Assembly (NCBI RefSeq): GCF_008315115.2
Contig: NC_050182.1
Span: 24,888,156-24,952,155 of the forward strand
Length of the DNA: 64,000 nucleotides
Direction of reading: 5' to 3'
Source: Sander lucioperca
Lineage: Eukaryota > Chordata > Actinopteri > Perciformes > Percidae
Positions 35,268 to 47,275 of the stretch are shown piece by piece. The first letter of the stretch is position 1. Each line of letters opens with the position of its first letter. The notes under the pieces are model-generated. The model was not told where the DNA came from. It worked only from the letters and a program-made list of their open reading frames with translations, and ran no database searches. The position numbers were made by a program, and so were the translations under genes.

Positions 35268-38253
35268 CCTTGAAGTCAGGTCTCAGACGATATGAGGGAG
35301 GGACACAAAGACAGCATTTTTAAGGAAAGGGGAACAAAGGACGGGAGGGGGGAAAGGGAGAGCGAGCCGGCGGGGGGGGGGCGGTACAGCCCAGGAGCAC
35401 ACATCTGGTTTGCGTTGAGGAGGAGAGAATTGGGGAAAATTCCAGTCTCAAGGACCTTTCACCCATTTCTGTTGAGATAGCAGATTAATGGGATGGCATA
35501 TGGCTGTTGCCCCCCCCCCCAACCCCCCAATAAACAAACAGGAGTAAACAACAGGAAATGCTAAAAACAGAGGAGGTTGATGGATCTCATGAAGGCAGCA
35601 TTTGCTCTCCTATGTATCCAATTCTTGATGTCTAGGCCACCAACACGCTTATTTTGTAATCCTACACTCTTCATAATTAAGTATTCTAACTCAGCTCAGC
35701 TTGGAGGATTAATCATATTTGTGAGCACATTTAATTTAGAAATGTGTAAAGTACTCCTTAAATGTCCAAGGGAAGTAGCATTGCCTCAGTTGGGAAATTA
35801 TGCATATTTTTTTTGTTGCCTATCAAAGGAATGTACACAATGAGAACAAACAGGGAGGATATCAAAACAAGTAGTCTGTGGACATTTCACCACATATTAA
35901 AGTCTGGTTATCAGACTTAAGTTCATACATGATGAAGAAGTAGTCCTCTTGAAATGTGACCTCTGTTGCCCAATCTCCCAATCAAAACTGGGCTTTAATT
36001 CAAGATGCAAGCACGCAAAGCTTAAGAGAGGAAAACAAAGCAGTAGTGAATGAGAACAATCTTTTATTGGTGTTTTTGGAAAAATCTCGACTCTATCCAA
36101 ACAACCAGCACTGAGTGGGCTGGGCACCATGGACCACCACTGATGCAGCAGGGCAGTTATAGTTCAATTAGAGTCGCTAAAAGATTTATCAACCACATCT
36201 GTGAGGATATTAGAGACTAAATCCTGTTGGGAGAGCAAACAATCACTGATTGAGGTGATAAAGGCTGAAATAAACCAACAAGGAGCATATTGATAGTGTG
36301 CATAGTCTGTACACTGCTGCGGAACAGAAAAGGTCATCACAAAAGGTAAAGTAAGTCTGCATGAATATCATGTTCAAGTTATTGAGCCACGATTGTGAAA
36401 TCCATGGTCAAAAAAACCAAGGTGGCAGTAGTGTCCATAGTAGAAGTGAGTAATGTCTGGAGGGGTATGAGACAGGATGCAAATTGCAGAGTGAGGTTTT
36501 TTTTCTCCATTTGAATAGTCTTTCTGAGGAACACTGAAGATCAAAGATGTTTCAAGGTGCAACAGATCATGTTTGTCCTAAAAGGAAAATAATTCAATAA
36601 TATAGAACAGCAACAACAAGAGGGATAATCATCATAATCATAACAATAATAATAGCAGTAATGGTAACTATTCATCATGGTCGTTAAGGGGATTAAACAT
36701 CACACTCTATTACTAGTCATCCCTCCCCAGGAACATAGTGTACCATGCCTCATGTGTAGTTGTTGTGGGTAAAAAAAGAGAAGTTTATAGATACAGTTAA
36801 AAGTAAAGAGTAGTAACAGGAGTAAACAGTAAGGAAGGAACAGTATTGAAAAAAGCACTAAATAGGAACAAGCTTTGTGGATGAACATAGGAAATTTTGG
36901 CTTTTATTTCTCCCAGAAATCTGAGAAATTAACACCATTCCACTCAATGGGGGTATTCAACCCATCTCCTGGAATACATCAATTACACAAAATAGTATAG
37001 GCCTATCCAATATACAACATTTCTCCCCCATAATAATGCTAATTAAACTGTGTTCATAAAATACAGTAAAGTAACAATGTGCGTTTTATTGGGAAGATTG
37101 ATTACTATTTCAGAATACGTTACAACACTGAGATTTAACTACTCAATGTACCGCCGAGGTACAAGAGAGACACGGGGACAACATGTTATGGGAAGAGTTT
37201 GCACATAACTGTGAGGGGATTGGCTGTAAGAGCAAGCGGACAGAAATAGCGCAGTTGGATATAGAAACAGAGGAAGAGAAATGTCCCAACACTTCAAAAG
37301 AGAGGACCAAGGGGGAGCAGAGTTACCCAGGGCATCACAACAGGCTTTCACCAGCTTAGGTGAGATACGAGACACCAGAGTAGATTAAAAGCACTCAACT
37401 GGGATAGAGAAAAGGAGATTGAGTCAAAGATAAAAGCATAGGCTAGAGAAAGATGGCCAATGGCATAAAGTTAAGCTCAAAGTACAAAAAAAATAAAAAT
37501 GTGGGGAACTTGAGTTCATTAAAAAAAAAAGAAAAAGGATGAAGTTGTTCTATTAAAAAAGAACGCACAAGACAAATGTTGAAGATAGTGCTGGACTGTT
37601 TCCATGGTGTCTCCCCTTTTGTCTCTCTCTAGCATGCCCATTCCCAGTGACAGAAACATAAGAGGAAAAAAATGAATAAAATCCACAAAAATGTTGAAGT
37701 ATACGATTATAAGATAATTTTTGCTCTCTATATTACAATTGTTACATGCGTCCTCGCCCCTGCTGCAGCATCCTGACTACAATAATCAAGTCGAAAAATA
37801 CCCTTCGATGGCTGACCACCTGTTAAACAACTCCTGACTCATCTATAATAAAAAGATTTTTACCATAGCTTTCCCCTATCTCTATGTAGAAAATATACAA
37901 AATTATTCTCCAAATTTTTCTCTCCGTCTAATTTTTCTCAAGTATTATAAAAATATACAATTCTCCAATAACAAAACTCTTAAAAGTCACATACTTTTCA
38001 TCTGTTAAATTATTCTCTCCATCTTTCAATTTTAAGAGCTGACACCTCAACAAAACAAGACACCTGAGCTTCAATACACAAGTCTTCTCCTACATTCATA
38101 CATTCATCATCATAATCATCATCTTCCTCATCATCATCATCATCACCATTTTCTTGAACCCCATTTTGTCCTTCGTGTCACCCCAAGAATTCAGAGTCTT
38201 AAATTTAACCCAGCTTAAATTTCTCCTCTTCCTGACTTTGCTCCACGTCTTCA
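35268..38253. other. ApoH-like 5' flank and dbp 3' UTR
   Basis: The left part (35,268-35,600) is the ApoH-like 5' flank, with a G-run at 35,372-35,384 and a C-run at 35,509-35,527. The right part, next to the dbp stop, is AT-rich 3' UTR with a (CAT)n tract at about 38,098-38,150. Candidate minus-strand AATAAA signals lie near 36,903 and 37,085. No other gene was seen. Confidence 0.5.
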
Positions 38254-41200
38254 TCACTGGTCAGCAAGACGGTTCTCGTATTTACTAAGGATGTTGCGAC
38301 AGCGGCCCAGTTCCTTCCGGATCTCGGCCACTTCCTGACGGAGGGCGGCGTTCTCTCTCTCCAGGTAGGCGGCACGCACGGATATTTGGTTCTCCTTAAG
38401 ACGCCGAGCATCTCGAGAACGCTTGGCTGCTTCATTGTTTTTATACCTCCTGGTCCAGTACTTCTCATCCTAACAAGGCAGACAAAAGCAGTACACATTA
38501 ATTATTTATCTGCCAATTTAATTCCTATCAAATTGTTTACCTTGGTTGATCAGAGAATTAAGGTATTATTAGGTTGAATTATTTCTATAAAAGAATCAAT
38601 GAATGGTAAGACTTGTTTCTTAAGAACTGTGAAGTACTTTTGTAAAGCTCCTATTGGTGATGTGGGTGTTTGGCCATGAATGAGCGTGGGACATGTTCCT
38701 TTCACATGCTTCATCCTCAGAGTCAGTACTGAGTTTTGTTGATGTTATTTCTGCTTTGTAAATTCTATTTTGTTGCTCTTGTGTTTGTTACTATCCTGCT
38801 TCTTTGATATTTAATGCTTTTGACTTAAAACCTAGAATTAATTCATTTACGATGTGTGCCTTCAAATGACCAAATCATGGCCTAAAATTACTTGAAATTA
38901 ACCACCACCACTCTGAATTTGCAGTAAAGAATTCGGGCTCACCTTCAAGCCATCAGGCACCAGGATCTTGCGGGCCTTCTTGATCATCGGCTGTGGCTTG
39001 AGCTCCTCTTCACTGAAGGAGTGCCTCCTGGGGTCAAAGTTCGGCTGGCTGGACATGTCCATGTCTGAGGAATCTATGTCAAACATCCCGGCTCCATCTG
39101 GCCCGCTGTCCGTGGGCGTTAGCAGAGGAGGACAGGAGGACGAGGAGGAAGAACAGGGCGACTCACAGGAATCATTCATACTCGTCTGACTCCCTGAAAT
39201 TAAAGGGAAGAACAAACTTGTTTTACATGCTTTTCACTGACCTACATCTATCCTGAAATTGATACAATTTTCAAACTTCAATAAAATAGCCGATGACAGC
39301 AGTCCACTAAGACAGCAATACAAACACATGCAGCATTACATCATGATGGCCACCAGGTGGAAGCAGAGAGCTACTTTCCTCCTGTTATAAACAACAAACA
39401 ACATTCCTTTGCTCCTTAACTGATTCCAAAGAACGGAGGCTGTTTTTCAAACAGCTTTCATGGACATTAAGGTTTTCATGGACAAGGTAATCTTAAGAGA
39501 ATATTCTGGGAATATACCCTGCAAATACATACAACCATGTAATATGATACATATCATCTGTAGCATATAGTAGACAGATATAACGGAGTAGGTTGTTGTA
39601 GTGAGAAATACTGCCAAAAATAGCTCTGGCTTTTCCATTATATACACTTGTATCATTTTACCTATAACCAAACTATTTTATAAAGATAACTAGATTAGAT
39701 CAAAGAACCATTGAGATATATATATATATATATGATTTATTACACACCCGAAAACTGTCAATAACAAAACCACAATCAAACTGGTTATTATGTATATCTC
39801 ATTGTGTGTACTAGCCTACTGCTAAAACAAATGTGTAACTATCATCCTGATGTTCCTGGGGATCCTATAGAATCTCCTGTCCCAGTCTCCTGTGGAAACC
39901 AGTGCTTTAACCACAACCACATGCATTCTATTAATTCAATTGGTGCATGATATTGGCTACTATGGTTAATCTAAACCACACTTGCTTGTATACCAAAGCC
40001 AACATCCAGAACTAAATACCAATAGAGAAATCTAAAAGTGCATATGTTATGTAACTTTCTACCCATCTCTCAACTCAAAACCAGTTTCTTTGAGTGTGGC
40101 CAGTATAGGGCTATACCTCACCCCATTCCCTTTAAGGCCAAATGCACCTCACTCAAACTGACTTTCCTTCCCTATAAAAGCACAACACTCCTATATCTTG
40201 CAGGGGTATGTAGTAACCTATATTTCAACTATTAAAAAAATAATTATTTCATTGGGCAAGAGGGACAGTCACATTGTATGACTAAACGAGAGTCAGGTTA
40301 GTCATTTAACACCACAATACTGCAGCCTTTCAAATGACCACAGAATTGCATCAACACGGTCTAAACAAAACCTGTATGCCTTAAATTCCCCAAAGCTGTT
40401 CATCAATGCAGACTTATTATGTGGAAAAATAACACTGTCCAAAAACAATATAAAAAGTACACAATCTGGTGTAAAGGGCAAAAACCTCTACACTAACAGA
40501 GGTTGTAGGTTGGAGAAAAACAAAAACATTCCCTGTTATCTGTTGCCACCTGTTGTTATCTGTGATCTGTAATATATTAGCAGCTATCTATCACAAGACT
40601 AGTGGCTATATAATGCCCAGGTACTATGAGGGCATGTTTCCACACAAGGTGTTCACACATGATGTTCCACAATGACAATGACAGCAAAACAAATTAAAGA
40701 GTGCTTTCACAGGCACCAAGATGAGGTCAAGCATGTCCCATAATACATAATCCACGGGTCTAAACAAATACTGAATCTTTAGGTTTGGATACTGTAGGCA
40801 ACCAAGTGCCACTGAGGCCAGAAAATATGCACGTTTTCCTCTGTGTATGACTAAACCAGAAGATTTTGATGATTTATGCTGCTTCAACCCGACAGCAGGA
40901 ACTAGTCAGTGCAACCACCTGGTGTAGCGTTTTGTTGGAACAAAAACCTGCAAACCCTCTGCCCTCCTGTGGTACATGGTTGCCTCTCCCTGCTTTTTGG
41001 GAAGCTCTGGAACACAGCCTTACAAAGTTGATTTGGCGCATTTCCGTCCACGTATTTCAACCCTGAGAGAACAGGAGTCTTTCACTTTTTTAAGAAATAT
41101 TCCAATATGTGACTGCGCACATTTCAGCGCTTGTTCCACAGCATTCCAGAAACTGAAGGCCTGAGGCCATTGTGAAGGCAAACAGTAGGCCAACTCCTGC

Positions 41201-41879
41201 TTAGGTAACTAATATAATCATAGGTTGTTAGGTGTTCCGTTTAATATTCATGAAGCAGCTGTTTGTTCAGCACCTTTATATTACGGCAGATTACAACACA
41301 GATTATCAAATTTCAAGCCTTGGGAGAGTTGATGAGAATTATTCACTCAACTTTAGCAAAGCCATCTCAGCCACATAATAATATATACGATATATATATT
41401 CACTTTTAGACACTTTTAGACTAACCAATGATAACCAATGATTATGATTTGCTATTTAATATGTTTTGTAATTAGAATCTCAATTTCTTGTAAGGTTTTA
41501 TATAAAGGGATTGCAATCCAAATGCATGGGGCTTTATCATGCAATGTAATGCATTATCAGAGTCTACGACCATGCACTTTGTCACTTAAATGTCCCACGT
41601 CAACATCCCATACATTGTCAAATTCTGGATATCAGAGTACTTAATGTCATCCGTCTGTGATCAAATGTTCCCATTTGAAGTCCAGCAGTAGCAGCACAGG
41701 GAAACTCTTCCTGTTGCTCTGCATGTCCCTCCTCCTGTGGGCTCCTCCTACATGTCTACAGGCCCTGCCTCTAGTTCTCTCACTCCAGTATTCTCAGCCT
41801 CAGCACGTGTACTGACTCCACACATGGCTGTGGCGTGTGAAGAGATTTAAAGACACGCAACCGCAAACACTCCACACAC

Positions 41880-41933
<54 letters not shown>

Positions 41934-43212
41934 ACCGTTTTGACCCTGCTGCACATTAATAACAGGCTGGGACTGAATGCTGACTGTGTTGCACACTGCA
42001 GTACATAGATCACATGCCAAACTAAAGCAAACCTCCTTGTCAATGCTATGAGGTTGACTCATCAAATAGCTCAAGTGCCCAACTTTAAACCCTGCACCTT
42101 GCTATGATAATGTTAAGCAGCCATTTCTAAACTGTGTTTTCTCTTTCAAGTTGACTTTGTGTGCAGAGCCATGTGACTGTATCCCCTGCCTTCAGTTTGA
42201 CCCCAGGGGACAGAAAAATGCTCAGTCACCATGGTCTTTGTTATAAACTCAAAGGAGAGTTAAAATGCTGAATCACAAGCCTGTGGGAACATTAGAAGTA
42301 CACCATATAACCTTGATTACATCTCAGCCATTAGTGAATTGTAGGGTCTACTAGCCTCATATCAGTAAGCAGGAGACAAGTTGTCTCTTTCAGCTTGTCA
42401 ACTCTGCAGAGCCCTCTTCCATGACATTGGTGTTTTTGAGCTGATATGGACAAACCTTGAAGAATGAACTGTCCTTTTGTCAATTTGTTTTATTCTCTGG
42501 TTCAACTATCCATCTATTCAGCTAAGAAACATAATGGTCCATCTAAGTGAACTCACCATGCAAACAGTCATTTCCTCCTCCAAGGCTCTGCGGCTGAGCC
42601 ACCTCCAAACCAATGAGCGACGGGGAAGAAGAGGAAGAAGGTGATGAAGACGAAGAGCAAGGTGGGGATGAGGGCGGTAGGCACTGGGAGCTCTGATTGG
42701 GCACAGCTGACGGGGAGCTCTGTGAGGGGATCTGGGCTGAACTGGAGCTGTTGTTGTTATGCATGTTGCCCATTCCATTTTCAACCAGAAATTCCTCCAA
42801 GTCCATGTACTGAAGCTGGAAGAGGCCCCCATCTGCAGGAAGGGTGCGATCCCACAAGAGGGGCGCCAAGAACTGGCTGAAATTTCCTCCTCCAACTCCA
42901 CCTCCACCACCTCCTCCACAGCCATTACTGCTATTACTGTTGCCTATTCCACTGCCATTCCTAATGGGGCACACTCCCATGGAGTCCTCATCAACATCTA
43001 GCCTCTCTTTGTCTACCAGAGATAAGAGAGCAGAATCATTATTAGTACAGAATGAAGATGATGAAGACTAAATTTCAGTACACAAGAAATCACCAAAAGG
43101 TTATCTTGAGGTATTTTAGTCTGTGGATGCTAACATCAACTCTCCATGTGGGGTGGCAGGTGTATCCATGAGATGTACTTCTGCAAAATCTCTCTTTTAT
43201 GCTACGTCTCTC

Positions 43213-43279
<67 letters not shown>

Positions 43280-43945
43280 TACACACTCACAGATGGACCA
43301 GATGGTAGCTGAATTGCAGCATTAAGCAAGAGCTGAAACCAATTTGTTGTCATAACATATACATAAGCTTCTGAACAAATCTCACAATAGTTGGAAGGCA
43401 CGTTTTTGAAACTGCGCAGCATTACAGCTAAACCCAAACGTGTCACAGCTCATTGTAATCTGGATCCTAATTTGAAGTTGCTGCAGGGATTATAATCCAG
43501 GTGAATACTCGTCAGGGTCATGGACGATTCATCGTGAATGTGTGTGATGGTGCATCAGACTTTTGTGCCATAAAATAAGACAAATGTAATGTTTGTTATA
43601 TATAAATGTTACATATTTGTATATTATAATAACCGCATCAATGGGAGGGGTATGGTTTATTCATTGCACATATTGAAGACAGACTGGCAGGTGATTGTGC
43701 TGTAGCCTACATTCAACACAAACAACACTGTCACATAGTATTAATTCATCAAATGAGAGTTTCTCACCTTTTGTATCACATGCTTTTAAACGTTGGTCTC
43801 CCTTTATGGGGTGCTGCAGGAGGGATTTAAGACCTGTGAGCTGCCCCCCTGTGAGGGAGCCTGCAGGCTGGGTACAACTTCCAAACTGTGGGCTTGCACC
43901 AGCTGGGAGGTCGGGGTTCGGAAGCTGAGAGAGCTGCCTGGACAT
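38254..43945 (-). CDS. dbp: D-box-binding PAR bZIP transcription factor DBP
   Basis: Exons (5' to 3'): 43945-43768, 43006-42557, 39193-38943, 38469-38254, giving 364 aa with consistent phases. Exon 1 carries the LTGLKSLLQHP motif and exon 2 the FLAPLLWDRTLP and YMDLEEFL motifs of DBP. Exon 3 has the PAR domain (FDPRRHSFSEEELKPQP, then IKKARKI). Exon 4 has the basic region NNEAAKRSRDARRLKENQ and a leucine zipper. RRYKNNEAAK and KENQISVRAA match DBP rather than TEF (KKNNVAAK) or HLF (RKNNMAAK). DBP is a nuclear homodimer or PAR-family heterodimer that binds TTAYGTAA D-boxes and is a direct CLOCK:BMAL1 output gene. The start MSRQLSQ was chosen by likeness to mammalian MARPVSD; an in-frame ATG 33 codons upstream (44044) is possible. 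The C-terminus ends NRLADQ instead of the usual GPL/GAL. Teleosts can have dbpa and dbpb; which copy this is cannot be told here. Confidence 0.92.
40046..40055. promoter_or_regulatory. dbp: D-box (PAR bZIP site) in dbp intron 2
   Basis: GTTATGTAAC fits the PAR-bZIP consensus RTTAYGTAAY at all ten positions. It lies in the 3.4-kb intron 2 of dbp, so the encoded protein could bind its own gene. Functional use is inference. Confidence 0.5.
41804..41809. promoter_or_regulatory. dbp: CACGTG E-box in dbp intron 2
   Basis: Perfect palindromic E-box about 750 bases 3' of exon 2. Mammalian Dbp is known to use intronic E-boxes bound by CLOCK:BMAL1. Confidence 0.4.
41884..41929. repeat. (CT)n microsatellite in dbp intron 2
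   Basis: Pure CT run, ending in TTT. Confidence 0.95.
43212..43276. repeat. (CA)n microsatellite in dbp intron 1
   Basis: Pure CA run in the 761-base intron 1. Confidence 0.95.
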
Positions 43946-44047
43946 CCTGGGCCAGATGGGGTCGTAGAAAGATACTGGGGGCACTTGAAGGGGCGTGGTA
44001 AACTGACCGAAGAGCCTACCAATAGGACAAGTATGCTGGATCACTGG

Positions 44048-44048
<1 letters not shown>

Positions 44049-44139
<91 letters not shown>
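44049..44139. repeat. dbp: (GT)n microsatellite just upstream of dbp coding exon 1
   Basis: Pure GT for about 90 bases, 104 bases 5' of the chosen dbp ATG and between it and the promoter-type sequence at 44.75-45.6 kb. Confidence 0.97.
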
Positions 44140-44141
<2 letters not shown>

Positions 44142-44640
44142 GAGGGAGGTGTGGGGGTGGGGGGTTAGAAAAAGAGAGATAGTTTTGTAAGTGTCCATGC
44201 AGAAGCAGCCATTGCAATGTAATTACAAGTTAATGACGCAAATTAATTATACTTTAAGAAACTTAAGTTTAGTTTAGTTACCTTTCACTTTAGGTTGTGC
44301 AGAGTTCCTTATGTCCTTGCAGAATTATTTTCATCGAAATATTCCATTGCAGTTGAATGGTGTTAAAAAATCTTCAGTAGTTCAAGCTGTTATTCTCAGA
44401 GGACCAGTGTGGGAGGGATAGTCAGATCTGAGTAAGAATACTGCCCATAATAAAAAATGCAAAGGCGTCAAAATGTCAACGAACCATGCACACCGCACGG
44501 ACAGGAGAATGTTACAATTAAAACTTGTAGAATAATATCCCGCAATAATATCCGGCAATAAAAAAGAAGATCCCAAAATAGTTGCAAAGCAGACCTCCGT
44601 CAAAACAAAACAACCGAAGGGAAACAGAGTGTGTACAAGA

Positions 44641-44644
44641 AAAC

Positions 44645-44679
<35 letters not shown>

Positions 44680-44681
44680 GC
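44641..44681. repeat. (CA)n microsatellite in dbp promoter region
   Basis: CA run with one TA interruption. Confidence 0.95.
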
Positions 44682-44924
44682 GACGAGATCAGTGACTGTA
44701 TTGGTCAGATGACAAGTTGTATTGGTGTTTCTCTCCTCTGCTGTCGCGCTCTGCTGTCCGTCGGGGAAAGGACGGGGTTGTTTCCTATGTCTCTGTCTGT
44801 ACTTTCTTTTGCATCCGGTGGATCCAGTCACGGGCGCACGGGCTTCGGTCTGTGTTTGGGCCGCGCGACGTCCGATCGTCCTCTCTCTCTCTCTCGCTCT
44901 CAGCTGGAACGGACACGGGCAGTT

Positions 44925-44936
44925 CACGTGACGTCA
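44925..44936. promoter_or_regulatory. dbp: Overlapping E-box and CRE in the dbp promoter
   Basis: CACGTGACGTCA combines a perfect CACGTG E-box (44,925-44,930) and a perfect palindromic CRE TGACGTCA (44,929-44,936) sharing two bases. It sits in a CpG-rich stretch about 980 bases 5' of the dbp start codon. Dbp is a classical CLOCK:BMAL1 E-box target, so circadian plus CREB control is the natural inference. Confidence 0.6.
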
Positions 44937-45299
44937 CACCTCGCGGAACAAGCGATGAGGCTCGAGGCCCGGCTTTAACAGATCTCTCAAGAAGAGACAC
45001 ACCTACCCTCGTGCCACACCTAGAGGACAGCAGGCTGTTTGTTTTGTCTGGCGGGTACAAACACAGTGACTTCTACTGGGTCGTTCATGCTGCAGCAATC
45101 ACGATATAAATAAGTGTCAGATTTAGTATGATGACACAGAGTGAACTGTCTTTACACTAGTAGACCTTGATATCAGAAATAACTAATTTATGTATGGTCA
45201 GGATTACCGGCTCAAACCTTTGCACATCTCTATTAAACCATAGTTTGGGCTTTCTGTAATTATCAGGTAGGCTAGTGCAGCATGGCTTTTCCAGTTCCC

Positions 45300-45620
45300 T
45301 TGTAATCCAAAGAAAACGTGACTGTGCCGTTTTTTCAGGCGAGAGGAACGCTTCAGCACGTTGCCTCCCGGCGTACAATAGCTGTTGCAGCTCACGTGTA
45401 TGAGGCACGCGGAGACGATGCCTGTCCGCTCGCAGCTCTGACTCCAATTGGCTTTGGAGATTCGTCGCTCCGCCCACGACGAGCGCCTATTGGACAGAAA
45501 TAGGTCGAATAAACCCGCCCGCTCGGATTCCCCCCAGAGTATGCCACTGCCGCGTGAGACCAGTTCGAAACACAAAAAGCGCGAGGGCAGTCTAGTCTAC
45601 TGTACAGTTGCAGGGAGAGC
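45300..45620 (-). promoter_or_regulatory. dbp: CpG-rich promoter-like segment upstream of dbp
   Basis: A second CACGTG E-box lies at 45,393-45,398, a palindromic double CCAAT box (CCAATTGG) at 45,444-45,451, a GC box (CCGCCC) at 45,470-45,475 and an inverted CCAAT (ATTGG) at 45,489-45,493. CpG density is well above the surroundings. It may be the distal dbp promoter or a divergent promoter; no TSS can be fixed. Confidence 0.45.
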
Positions 45621-45699
45621 ACATGCAAACCATAGCGCGCCACTGGAGTTCACCTCTTTGTTTTTTTTTCCCAGAGTTGGACATGTAGAGATTGACAAG

Positions 45700-46590
45700 C
45701 AAATAGCTGACAGACTTTAGTAACCCTTCAGCTCCTAATCCACTGAGTCCATATGAATATTGTGCACTAAATGTGAATACCAAATGCAATAGTGCCGACA
45801 ACTGTGTGTAGGGGTTCTGGGCCCCTTCAGTTAACACAGTCCTAAGACCCCCTCTGTTTTTCTTTTAAATAAAACTATCCAACTGGAAGTTTGGTCCAGC
45901 TGTGGGCCCCTCAGATCATAACCACCTGGGACCCCACCTAAAATAACAGTGGGCATGAATCATCATATTTTATGTATGAAAGCAAGACAAATAGATTGTT
46001 ATCAATGATCTGAATGCAAACACATTCCCTTGTGACTTCAAAGTAATTTTAACATATACTATTAACTCTTATCACGTCAAGGTCTAACTGCAAGTAAATC
46101 ACAACATTGTGGTTGGTGTCACTCATTGAATTATCTAAGACTTTACTGTTTTTGGTTTTATTCTGTGGTGAAATCATTGATTTGGAATCACACACAGGGC
46201 TACAGTAACAAATGATCTAATTTTCTATAGTTCACACAAATGCAAAATTACATGGATTTAATTTCACCCTTAAACCACATTCATTAATCAGTGAGATTAC
46301 GATGTGATAATTTGTGACATTAATCTTGTAGTAAACAGCAGGCAGGCACATAATTCACACAGCACGCAGCCTCTCCAGTCCACCCCCTATCAGTGCAAAA
46401 ATTCATGTGACTGCCACACTCATACACACCAGGCCAAGAGTACAGTACAGTATAAATGAGTTGCTTACTGCCATCTTGTGGAGCTAGGAGTGAGAAGTTT
46501 TACACAGCCATTTATTTCAAGTAAAGTGATAATATACTGTAAATTTTAATTACGCTAAAGTAATCTGGCCAATCACAATGGCAAGCCTAA
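45700..46590. other. Intergenic, no recognised feature
   Basis: AT-rich sequence between the dbp promoter and the LINE fragment. No conserved frame or RNA gene seen. Confidence 0.45.
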
Positions 46591-47275
46591 GAACTTTAAT
46601 GAAATGTATTGGTATATCACAGTGAACAGTACTGTCTGCTGTGGAATCCACCATCTCCTAGGACCTAAAGTGAACATCCAACATACACACCATGAGAACA
46701 AGGCCCAGTAGAGGATGCACTTCTTGTGCCAGCTCAAGAAGTTTAACTCGCCTCAACAACAGTTTGTTCCTAAAGGCCGTTATTCTGATGAACAGTTAAA
46801 TCAGTCATACACCATCAATAATACCAACACATCCACTGCTCCCATTATAGAATATCATTTTAGTTTTGTAACAAACCAATCTTATATTATGTACAAATCC
46901 TACACACTGTATGACATGTATGCATGCACATACTGTACATAATCATCCAGTCCATGTATATCCATTCAGTATTTATTTTTTCTGCACTATATGTATAGTT
47001 TACAGCTTACAGAACACTTGACTTCCATATAAAGGTTTTATTTTAGTTACTGTTCAACATCTGTGCTTTATTTATATAATAATGTATATATACACCTATG
47101 TTTTCACCTTGCTACTTGTCTGTACATGGTATTCTTGTCTAGTCTTTACCTTTTATTTGTCCAGCTTTGCAGTCTTGTTCCTAGCTGTTGTCTATTTCTG
47201 TGTAGATTGAGTGATGCAAAAACCAAATTCCATGTGTGTGTACACACACACTTGGCCAATAAAAGGGGATTCTGA
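46590..47275 (+). mobile_element. LINE (L2/CR1-like) 3' fragment
   Basis: It carries an ORF2-end-like stretch (PSRGCTSCASSRSLTRLNN in one frame, then FLKAVILMNS) and a 3' tail CACTTGGCCAATAAAAGGGG, then ATTCTGATGC. Both are typical of teleost L2/CR1-type elements. It is truncated at the 5' end. Confidence 0.6.

Noticed and set aside
38205..38498. 97-codon minus-strand frame overlapping the bZIP exon
   Set aside because: Different frame from the bZIP; the true frame (38254-38469) encodes the DBP basic region and zipper.
44382..44927. 181-codon minus-strand frame in the dbp promoter
   Set aside because: Crosses microsatellites and promoter-type sequence, no domain; not supported as protein.
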